Source: Dastarcus helophoroides (Eukaryota; Arthropoda; Insecta; Coleoptera; Bothrideridae). From it: a stretch of DNA of 64,000 bases. Below, piece by piece: positions 57,101 to 64,000 of the stretch; the stretch's first letter is position 1, and every line of letters starts with the position of its first letter. The stretch is from assembly GCA_028583605.1 (NCBI GenBank), contig CM053330.1, positions 30,465,619 to 30,529,618 of the forward strand, written 5' to 3'. Both the position numbers and the translations under genes were made by a program. The notes below the pieces were generated by a model. It worked only from the letters and a program-made list of their open reading frames with translations, was not told the origin of the DNA and ran no database searches.

Positions 57101-58376
57101 GTTTGAGGTTTTCCTGCATATTGGAAGATCCAGGAATTGGCACTGACGACTCTTTGAAGCAGTAGTCGTGCTCCATCATCCATGCGCATGGATCAACTAT
57201 CAGAAAAAGTGAATTATATTTTCCATAAATATTTCATATATGAATGTATATGTCAAAAAAGTAAAGTTAATTATAACAAATAATTAATATCAACAGATAA
57301 ATAATATTTAACGCACGTTTAGGGAGACATTTCCGATTCTAAATGAATCACCCTGTATATATCAGTAATGTAAAGCTATTTAACAGATAGCCAATATGCA
57401 TAGATAACAAATATTTAACTTACGTTTGGAGTCTCCCTGCATATTGGATGATCCGGGAATTAGCAATGAGGATTCTTTGGAGCAGTAATCGTGCTCTCTT
57501 CGACACACATATAGATCTACAAAAAAAAAATACATTTTTCATAAATATTTTATCAATATTTAGCACATACCAGGCATATTATCCAACTCAGAAGTATGCT
57601 CTTGATGGATCTCACTTGTACTTGATGAATCTGAAGAAAACAAAAATAAATGTTGGATATTAAAATTACAACCTTTTCAGTTTATCCTCACCATAAAAAA
57701 CTCTTCTTCTTTTTGTTGAAGGTGTATAAACCCTTTCAGGAAATTTCAAAACCGGACTCGGAGAGTCACCAGTAGCCAGAGATGAAGGTCCACTTTTTGA
57801 GTATTCATCCAGTATGTCTAAACCAAATTATAAATAGATATTATTGATTTAATCAAGATATCCTTCATAAACATAAACAACATGTATCATTTAATCATTA
57901 CACCTCCTAAGCATATCTTACCTTTTATTTTTGGAGGGGTTTCATATTTTTTTGCAATAGGTGGATAACTAAAACAATTGTCTTCGCTACTTTCAATTGA
58001 AACTAAAATTACGAAATATCTGTTAATTATTATTAAAACACATTTTCAAATACTAACTGGGTAGGTTCAGGGTTGGTAACGCAAATTTCTTTAGTTTTCT
58101 TGGCCTTTCCTTACACATGTCGTGAAAATGTATATCACATATGGGATAATTTTTCAGAAATCTCTGGTCTTTTAACCCAGAAAGTCTACTGTTACCCGAC
58201 CTCTCAATCCAAATATCCCTTACCCTCTTTTCAGTTGGTATGGCATATCTAAAACCATTTTACTGTTATATTACAGTTCTCACAAAGCATTAATTTCAAA
58301 TTCAAACAAAATTACTCAATTTTACTTACCTTGCAGCTGTTCTATTGTTGCACCCGTAAACACAGCAAGGTTTCAT
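54151..58376 (-). CDS. THAP-domain P-element-like transposase, ten exons
   Basis: Proposed exons on the minus strand: 58376-58330, 58248-58058, 58002-57922, 57817-57692, 57630-57571, 57516-57424, 57196-57101, 56870-56775, 56596-56501 and 56432-54151. All introns are GT..AG. The total is 3168 nt, an exact multiple of three, for 1055 residues with no internal stop seen. Exons 1-2 give a THAP zinc finger, and exons 6-9 are tandem duplicates. The last exon has a coiled coil (LREKLLYNEVRRLRKIVSNQ), then an RNase H-like fold. Candidate catalytic residues are D460 in LFDEISL, D550 in SICDQGATN and E806 in DPLENYFSCVRSHG. The block YDFPHLMKGIRNNLL marks the inserted domain typical of P transposases, where Drosophila P binds GTP. 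The product should bind element ends through THAP and cut and join DNA in the nucleus. Splice sites are by eye. It could be a young, active element or one caught early in decay. Confidence 0.85.
56501..57516 (-). repeat. Four tandem duplicated exons of the transposase gene
   Basis: Exons at 57516-57424 (93 bp), 57196-57101, 56870-56775 and 56596-56501 (96 bp each) encode variants of one module. Example residues: DPCAWMMEHDYCFKESSVP, then IPGSSNMQENLK. Each has the order C-x5-H-x2-C, apart from the first, which keeps Cys, His and Cys in a changed context (VCRREHDYC). All are phase 1-1, so any number can be gained, lost or skipped without breaking the frame. The two middle exons differ at only a few bases, and their introns are also alike (AACGCACGTTT.., CCTGTATATATCAG). 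The array therefore grew by duplication of exon plus intron. Confidence 0.85.
58058..58376 (-). CDS. THAP zinc-finger exons of the P-like transposase
   Basis: Exon 1 (58376-58330) starts MKPCCVYGCNNRTAA and exon 2 (58248-58058) continues YAIPTEKRVRDIWIERSG. Further on come YPICDIHFHDMCKERPRK and KKFALPTLNLP. The C2CH zinc ligands are Cys in the CCVYGC stretch and CDIH. The invariant Trp is in DIWIERS, and ALPT matches the closing AVPT box. THAP fingers bind specific DNA in P transposases and in host THAP proteins. The intron (58329-58249) falls inside the finger, between the first Cys pair and the Trp. The donor after exon 2 is GTTAGT, a weak but valid form. Confidence 0.85.
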
Positions 58377-58779
58377 GGTTTTTAAATTATAATTAATAAT
58401 AAAATAACAACACAATAATTAAACACAAATAACAAAATGGAAAGATTACATGTAAAAACAAAGAAAGACAAAATTTGAAATATCAGCAATTTTTAAAATT
58501 GTACTTACCCTTCCAGGCAATATGACCAACATACCAATGATTCAACCTTTAAATCATAAACTCCCAGAATTGTATTGAAAGTGACATCTATCAATGAGAG
58601 CGCTAAATGCCAATTACTTTTGACATTGACATATAAAATGTCAGTTATATTATATGTCAATTTAATAATGTGGTAGAAAGAGATGCACATATCTTTGTTG
58701 TGATATCAGCACCATCTTTTGCCATCTCTAGGTACCCAAACGCCTACTTGCGCAGATAAATCTCAGTTCCGACACCCTG

Positions 58780-58788
58780 GCTCAGTAC
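58780..58788 (+). repeat. Candidate target duplication of the P-like element, right
   Basis: GCTCAGTAC, same as at 52541-52549. Mariner sequence GAGTTTCAACTCCGTGCGG resumes here. Confidence 0.65.
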
Positions 58789-58868
58789 GAGTTTCAACTC
58801 CGTGCGGTAACGACGTGATTTTTGTGACTGCTATCCGTGAAATTGTATTTTGGTTGTGCGTCACGCAA

Positions 58869-59330
58869 AATGAAACAGCGAAGTTTGGAGCAACGTTATG
58901 CCTTTAAATTTTGTGTTGAGCTGGGAGAATCGGCTCAGAAAAAGGGTCATGCGCGTGAGACCGGACATTGCAAACAAATGGATGCTCCATCATGACAACG
59001 CTCCATGTTACACTGCCCTCTCCGTCACAGAATTTTTCACCTCAGGAGGCATTTCTATGATTCCCCAGCCTCCCTAATCATCTGACCTCAATCCCTGTGA
59101 CTTTCCTGTTTTCTGAAGTGAAAGTTTCGAAATGACATCCTTTGAGAACATCTCAAAGGACGTCATTTCGAAACTATCGACAATATCCAAAAGAGTGTAA
59201 CGGACATGCTGGAGACCATACCGGTTGAAGACTTCCAGCGCTGATACCAAAACTGGGAACAACATTTCCATCGGTGTATAACTGCCCAAGGGAACTACTT
59301 CGAAGGGGATAACATTGATGTTTGCGAACA
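58869..59330 (+). pseudogene. Mariner transposase, deleted and frameshifted
   Basis: The N-terminus MKQRSLEQRYAFKFCVELGE is followed after a large deletion by VRPDIANKWMLHHDNAPCYT, ALSVTEFFTSGG and SMIPQPP, then a stop, then SSDLNPCDF. The Asp in HHDN and the Asp in PCDF are 34 residues apart, as in the DD34D mariner catalytic triad; the first Asp lies in the deleted part. Further C-terminal pieces read QKSVTDMLETIPVEDFQR and KWEQHFHR-like in other frames. A 50-bp stretch at 59120-59170 is a small inverted duplication (TTTCGAAATGACATCCTTTG and its complement). Not functional. Confidence 0.85.
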
Positions 59331-59354
59331 ATAAAAACTTTGATAAATAAAAAA

Positions 59355-59384
59355 TCAGTCTCATTACTTTTCTGCCAGATCTCG
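59355..59384 (-). repeat. Mariner 3' terminal inverted repeat
   Basis: On the minus strand CGAGATCTGGCAGAAAAGTA, then ATGAGACTGA. TA follows outside at 59385-59386. Confidence 0.85.
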
Positions 59385-59386
59385 TA

Positions 59387-60300
59387 TTATAGCTACGCTG
59401 ATGATAGTAGCCTGGTATTATTCTTTTTCTGCAACAAACCATTATCGTCGCTGCTTCAGATGAGCTATGGGAACACCAAATACAAATGATTAATCGTGAT
59501 TTTCGAGATCGTTCTGGGATGGGGAAATAAATATCTGGTTGACTTTAATTCCTCAAAAACCCAGGCCGCTTTGTTTAAGTGAGCCTCAAGTAATAATGGA
59601 ACCGATATCCTCTTAGATGCTAAAATGCTCCCTGATGCGGGATCTAATCTGTCCATCCTAGAAGTAAATTCGAGCATTGACTTCTCTTGGAATGACCATT
59701 GCCAAGTACGCCTCTCAAAAGCTGGGCCTTTTTTGGAACTAAAAACTACTTCACATCTCATCAGCTGCTGACTCTCTAGAAAGCTCAAGCAACACTGGAA
59801 TACTGCTGTCATTTTAGGAGTTTAGCTCCAAATCATATTTTGACTCTTTTGGATTTAATTGAAAGGAAAAGGATTCGCCTAATTGATGTCAAGAATTTGA
59901 CCTATTCTTTCGAATTACTGGAGCACACGTGGATGGTTGTCCTTTTTCTACAAGTATTGCTTTCATGGAAGATGCTCGCAAGAACTGATAGATCTGATAG
60001 AACTGATTCTCCAGGGGCAAATTTCTTGAAACACACAAGAGAGTCGGAGACGTCAAATTCCTGTGGAGTTCAGCTTAGCACAGTGAGGACTTCTAGGCAG
60101 AGTCTTCATTGTGCCAAGATGAACTTCCATACTCTGGAATTCGTTACCGAACAGAATTTTTCCTGACTGTTAAGATTTATCCTCATTTAAAAGGGCTACT
60201 TATCTTCATCTATCTTTATTTCCTCACCCTTCTCGCAGTGCTCCAAAGACATAATAAGGTTGACCTTTGCGAGTGGATTGAACGTAAAAAGAAGTAAGAA
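59387..60300 (+). pseudogene. Jockey-like LINE ORF2, YADD to 3' end (copy 3, right part)
   Basis: Starts SYADDSSLVL, the reverse transcriptase active site (two metal-binding Asp), then YLVDFNSSKTQAALF (thumb start). Further on come ILTLLDLIERKRIRLID, SFELLEHTW, TRESETSNSC and VQLSTVRTSRQ, ending in a 3' region with FASGLNVKR-like coding. Several frameshifts and stops are present. The left part is at 52095-52437. This is the outermost and oldest layer of the nest. Confidence 0.8.
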
Positions 60301-61210
60301 GAACCAGTTCCAGCAGTAAACAAGGATTCTGCTTCATGGAAGGTACAGATTAATCAAAAGTAATGAGAGGCAGTTTTAGTAGAAAAAATCTGATTGAGAT
60401 AAAGCAACTTTTTTTGATCTATTATTAGGAAAAGGTGAACAGATCAGCAGAAAAAGAAGTTCTTCGATAATTAAAAGTAGCAACTCCAACAGTAAAAAAA
60501 ATCTGCTATTGGAAAAAGGTAATTTAAATTACCGTTCAGATTGCGTAGAAGTCCACTAGAACTGAACAGAGTCGATTACAGCAGACAATAGGAATCTCTT
60601 TCTCTGAGTTATTAGAAGAAGCTGAATCGGATTAGTGTTTATATTGTACAGGCTAAATCCTTTAAAAGTAAAAAGAAGCAATTAGTAGAAAGAGAATCGG
60701 CTTTACGCCAAGTAACTTTCTATGATCGATTAAGAAAAAGTGGATCAGATTATGTTCAAATTACGTACAAATTAGTCAAAAGTGAAGAAAATCAATTTCA
60801 ATTGTAAACATAAATTCTTCTTTTCATGTAAGATAACATTTTCTGATTTACTATGAAAAAACTACATCAAATTGGAGTTCAGATTACACAGAAGTCCGTC
60901 AAAACTCGAAAGAAGCAATGCCAGTAGAGAAGAAAAATGTTTCTTCATGCAAGATAATTTTCTCTGATCCATCAAAAAAACAATCAAAATAGAGTTTACC
61001 CAACGTAGAAGTCCATCAAAAGAGAAAAGATGTAGTTAATAAAAAGGAATTCTGCTTCATGCAAGATAACTTCTCTGATATAATCAGAACAGATTAATCA
61101 GCTTTCTGTTCGGATTACGTACAAATCCAATAAAAGTGAAAAGAAACAATTGCAGTAGATTCTGCTTTATGCAAACAACTTTCTCTGTTCTGTCATAAGA
61201 TTCCCCAGGA
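60300..61210 (+). repeat. Degenerate satellite-like tandem repeat, unit about 110-120 bp
   Basis: A unit with phrases TTCTGCTTCATGCAAGATAA, CTTTCTCTGAT, CAGATTA, GTACAAATCCATCAAAAGTG and AAAAGAAGCAATTCCAGTAG recurs with changes. TTCATG-type anchors lie near 60331, 60815, 60942, 61052 and 61161, and weaker ones lie between. About seven to eight units, more similar toward the right end. No coding potential. Confidence 0.7.
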
Positions 61211-61833
61211 AAAAGGCAAAACTGCCTACAACTTTCAAGAGATAACCTCAGGAAACTTGTAGGGATCGGGATAGGTAATTGTCGATTCAATGAACATCTT
61301 CACAAAATAGGTGTTATAAACGACCCAAGCTGAAAGGGGTGTTTAAAAGAAGATGTTGAGCACGCCCAGGTGTTAGGCATGTTATGTGTCATTTATTTAG
61401 CGTATGGCATTACAGAATTAAGAAATATAGATATCAGAATAGGTATATCCTTTCATAGTTGTATGTCCAGCCAGTTTATTGCTGTTGGAGTTGCGTCGAC
61501 AAAGTCCTTCCAGGTTTCTTTATATTTTCTTTTGGAACAGTTTTGTAAGATGTGGTTTAGCGACTGAGCATTGGGCACCATCATTCACCACTTGTTTAGT
61601 GTTGCTTTCGTCAAGGTATGGCCAGTTCTTATCCGGTTGAAGGAGCTCCAGATCTTTCTTGAGAGGTTCATTCCCGGGGGGTGGTCGGATCTAGCTTTCC
61701 CTCTGTCGTTCGATCGTGGTAGGATATCCATTGGACTCTCCATTCTTCTTTTAAATTATAGCTTTCTGGGGGAGGTTGTGGTTTTTACCTCAGATTGGCT
61801 TTCTAGATTTTAGCCTGGTATGTGGCAGGTTAT

Positions 61834-62392
61834 TCAGTGGATTGGTAAATCTCTGGGGGATGATGAGCTGTTGATCTTGGTTGATCTTGGCCCATTCACG
61901 CTTGTTGTCACCATTGTCGCTTGTTGGCTTCGTAGGTCGGGTGGTGCTATGTTAACGAGTACTGGCAGCCACGGGATTGGTGTAGATTTAAGGGTTCCAA
62001 TCACTATCCTTATTGCTTCCTTTAGATGAACATCTACTTTGTTGAGGTGGTTGCTCCCGGGCCATACAGAAGAGCTGTATTCGGCGACCGGATACACGGG
62101 GGATTGTAGTTCGCAGGGTGTTTGCATCGGATCCCCATCTTACCCCGGCCAGTTTCCTGATTATGTTATTTCTTAATTTGAGCTTCTGTCCTGATAGTTC
62201 AAGGTGTTTTTTGAATTTGAAGGATCTATCAAATGTCACACCTAAGTATTTGGAGCATTGGTTATGGCGTAGTCTTTTGTTCCAAAATACAACATTTAGT
62301 TTTTTGTTTGTCATTCTATTACTGAGGTGGAATGTGCTGACTTCCGTTTTCACAGGATTCGGGCACAAAATAAATAACAACCAGAAGGACAA
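61834..62392 (-). pseudogene. LINE ORF2 thumb and C-terminal region
   Basis: Two overlapping frames give CPNPVKTEVSTFHLSNRMTN, CSKYLGVTFDRSFKFKKHLE, KLKLRNNIIRKLAGVRWGSD and, after a shift near 62100, YPVAEYSSSVWPGSNHLNKV and TLKSTPIPWLPVLVNIAPPD. This order is typical of the region after the YADD motif in jockey-like elements. Confidence 0.8.
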
Positions 62393-62699
62393 CTCCCATC
62401 ACATGACCGTTTGAGTCCCGTGACCTTCAATCCCGTCTATGTTGAAAGTGTCAGTGAAGTAGAGATGGCAAGGTCCGAGATTTTAAAGGAATCGAGTCGG
62501 TTATATATCCAACTCTTGGACCCTTTTCTTTAGAACTGAAGTATCACATTTCGTTTTACCAACGTGTTTATAACAATTCGAGGTTACAGGTTGTCGACAT
62601 CGACCACAAAGAGATAAGGCGAGAGTTAACCTTCTGGTTGTTACTTATTTTGTGGTTCGGGCACAGTTCTAGCTTTTTCAGATCCCTGGTAAATGTCTG

Positions 62700-63313
62700 C
62701 TCACCTTCTTCGCATGTCTGGCTCTGAGTTGTTTTCGGTAGGTCGTCGGCGTAGCTGAACTTTACCGATTCAGTGGCAACTATATCATTAGTCTACAAGT
62801 TAAATAAGAGTGGGCCCAAGACCGATTCCTGTGGGAAGCCTTTTTTTAAGGTATAGAATTTATTGTGGTTTCACCGACAGTGACCTTAATTTTAAAAATC
62901 GCTATTTATCGATTTTTAAGCATGTTCTCCATCAGTGCTGCGATCTTAGAGCTTGGGGCGGTTTAATGTAGATTGTGTAACAGCCCATCCGTCCAGACAC
63001 TATCGTATGCCGCGGTCAAGTCGATAAATGCCACCAAGGATTTTATATTCTTTTGGAAGACTGCTTCTCTAAGTGAGGTTAGGGCGAGGACTTGCTCACA
63101 GCCGCTTCGTTTTTCTCGAATTCCTGCTTGGTGTTGTGGAGTTATAGAGTCTATTGTTTGATATATTTTGTGGTACAGGAGTGTCTCGAGCATCTTGTTT
63201 AACAGTGCGATTGGGCGGTAGCTCGCTGGGACGTCCTTGGGTTTCCCTGGTTTAAGAATTGCAACAGTCTTCGCTACCTTAAATTGATGAGGGACTCTTC
63301 CCCTTTGTAACAT
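62700..63313 (-). pseudogene. LINE reverse transcriptase palm
   Basis: The first frame (63313-62963) reads VPHQFKVAKTVAILKPGKPK, SYRPIALLNKMLETLLYHKI and SLVAFIDLTAAYDSVW, the last with the catalytic Asp of the first palm motif. A later frame has GFPQESVLGPLLFNL and then, after a TAG, TNDIVATESVKFSYADDLPK (about 62820-62740) with the YADD catalytic pair. The key residues are still present, but stop codons and frameshifts show that it is inactive. Confidence 0.8.
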
Positions 63314-64000
63314 TCCCGTTTTTGAGAGATTTAATTACTATATCTAGTTCCCCTTCTGTGAAAAGTAGGGATAGACTAGGGTCTTCTATTTTTTCTTTTT
63401 TGTTATCTCTGAATTATTTCTTTATTTCTGTTTCAAAGACAGGATCAGTGTGTATGCTTTCGGCGCGTTTCTTTATGTGTAGCGCTACTTGAGTGGGTGT
63501 TATTACGGTTTTCTGGTTCAGAGTGGCTGTAGCACCTCCTAGCTTTCTTAGGAGGGATCATGCTTTCCTAGTGTTTTTAGTAAAATTCAGATTTTTCGTT
63601 GTTTCGGCCTAACTTTCTCTGCGTTACTCGTTGATGGATTGTAAAGTCTTGTCTCCCAGGGCTGGATTGCCCGTTCTTTGGCGTTCCCTGTCTCCTTCCG
63701 GCAGGGAAGCCTCACTTCACTGAAGCCTCAGAGAATGTGGCGTTTCGCCGCTGCGATTATCATCCCGACTAATCGGTTGTAGTTGTCTACTTCAGGTGAC
63801 ATCGCGTGTATGTTTGAGTCCATCTCTTTTCGGTTGTGTTGCTGCTCGACCCTAGCATCAATCAGGGGATCCACGCTGGGGAACTTTTGGCTTAGTGTGG
63901 CCTGTTTGGAGAGGCGCATCCAGGGGGCGTTCTTCAGTTTATCAATAGAATTGTGTAGCTGAATGGATGACCAAGGACACCTCAGTCACGAAGTTAGCAC

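Larger units (their letters stand above)
52549..58779 (-). mobile_element. P-element-like (THAP) DNA transposon, about 6.2 kb
   Basis: The element lies between the two GCTCAGTAC copies and contains one intact-looking minus-strand transposase gene. Its ends do not form a long perfect inverted repeat: left CAAAGACAAGATCAAAAAAG, right (minus strand) CAGGGTGTCGGAACTGAG. A weaker inverted match lies further in: GATCAAAAAAGATGG (52559-52573) against, on minus, GATGGCAAAAGATGG (about 58712-58726). Both flanks also share direct blocks GTAGAAAGAGATG (52582-52594; 58673-58685) and CCATCTTTT (52612-52620; 58712-58720). The exact termini are therefore uncertain by a few tens of bases. The non-coding part from 52620 to 54150 is AT-rich and includes a diverged duplication at 53783-53900 and 53961-54080. 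Confidence 0.75.
52438..59386 (+). mobile_element. Mariner element (internally deleted), carrying a P-like insertion
   Basis: The element ends are inverted repeats: CGAGGTTGGCAGAAAACTAA at 52440, and on the minus strand from 59384 CGAGATCTGGCAGAAAAGTA. They match over about 28 bp with a one-base indel and few changes. TA lies outside each end (52438-52439, 59385-59386). The 5' region is split at the 9-bp phrase GCTCAGTAC, present at 52541-52549 and 58780-58788. Without the insert the element is about 0.7 kb, against the usual 1.3 kb, so most of the transposase has been deleted. It inserted into the LINE reverse transcriptase. Confidence 0.9.
61440..64000 (-). mobile_element. LINE with endonuclease-reverse transcriptase ORF2, degenerate and cut by window edge
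   Basis: Minus-strand order: linker after the endonuclease (63985-63730; PWSSIQLHNSIDKLKNAPWM, VDNYNRLVGMIIAAAKR), RT palm (63313-62963), active site (about 62760), thumb and C-terminal part (62392-61834), and a last piece near 61650-61440 (NRIRTGHTLTKATLNKW, WKDFVDATPTAINWLDIQL). Stops and frameshifts separate these blocks. The layout and motifs resemble jockey-like ORF2 proteins abundant in aphids and other insects. The endonuclease itself lies beyond 64000. Confidence 0.8.

Noticed and set aside
52438..59386. Mariner as an autonomous active element
   Set aside because: Most of the transposase is deleted, and a stop and frameshifts remain in the rest.
59465..59812. 115-codon minus-strand open frame
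   Set aside because: Antisense of the LINE ORF2 fragment.
61084..61290. 68-codon minus-strand open frame near the LINE 3' end
   Set aside because: It overlaps the satellite-like repeat and lacks LINE motifs.

Overview
The window is AT-rich insect nuclear DNA, probably one very large intron region of a single host gene. No bacterial gene architecture is present. The evidence for an insect is a Nova/pasilla-type KH-domain exon with canonical splice sites, mariner, P-element/THAP, Gypsy and jockey-like elements, and very long non-coding stretches. I cannot name the species. The only clear host coding sequence is one 147-bp exon (50410-50556, +) encoding KH1 of the Nova/pasilla splicing regulator. 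A 33-bp candidate micro-exon at 540-572 (+) is phase-compatible with it. If real, almost everything between the two is intron.

Layout. 1-8 kb: pyrimidine-rich and A/T-rich low complexity, dispersed repeats and some higher-complexity islands. 8-14 kb: long degenerate arrays built on a motif of about 20 bp (a GTCGAAATTTTC-like core) that switch between A-rich and T-rich strands. 15.5-16 kb: 3' fragment of a jockey-like LINE. 18-20.6 kb: degenerate LINE with an RNase H domain, its reverse transcriptase split by a solo LTR. 22-29 kb: A-rich arrays with tandem duplications (358 bp x3, about 1.2 kb x2), a second solo LTR and a 795-bp inverted repeat. 31-35 kb: more arrays. 38-40.6 kb (-): truncated Gypsy element (LTR, coiled-coil gag, zinc knuckle, protease) of the same family as the two solo LTRs. 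42-48 kb: MITE, dispersed repeats, arrays. 48.8-50 kb (-): two LINE fragments. 52.1-60.3 kb: a three-level nest in which a jockey-like LINE is split by a mariner element, itself split by a P-element-like transposon. 60.3-61.2 kb: degenerate satellite. 61.4-64 kb (-): another LINE running off the window.

The most notable gene is in the nest: a ten-exon, minus-strand THAP/P-element transposase gene (54151-58376). My splice model gives 3168 nt, an exact multiple of three (1055 residues), with no internal stop seen. It has an N-terminal THAP zinc finger, four tandemly duplicated phase-1 exons encoding a Cys/His-containing module of about 32 residues, a coiled coil, and an RNase H-like transposase with candidate D, D and E residues. 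Its candidate 9-bp target duplication is the same sequence on both sides of a mariner 5' region. The flanking mariner has TA duplications and sits just upstream of the LINE YADD motif, and removing it leaves the LINE reading frame open.

Other observations: a foldback repeat family of about 13 copies; three repeat families carrying hammerhead-ribozyme-like cores (CUGANGA, stem, GAA) with a matching stem I; and heat-shock-element-like TTCnnGAA clusters kept in all three LTRs of the Gypsy family. All domain calls are by eye; no database search was possible.
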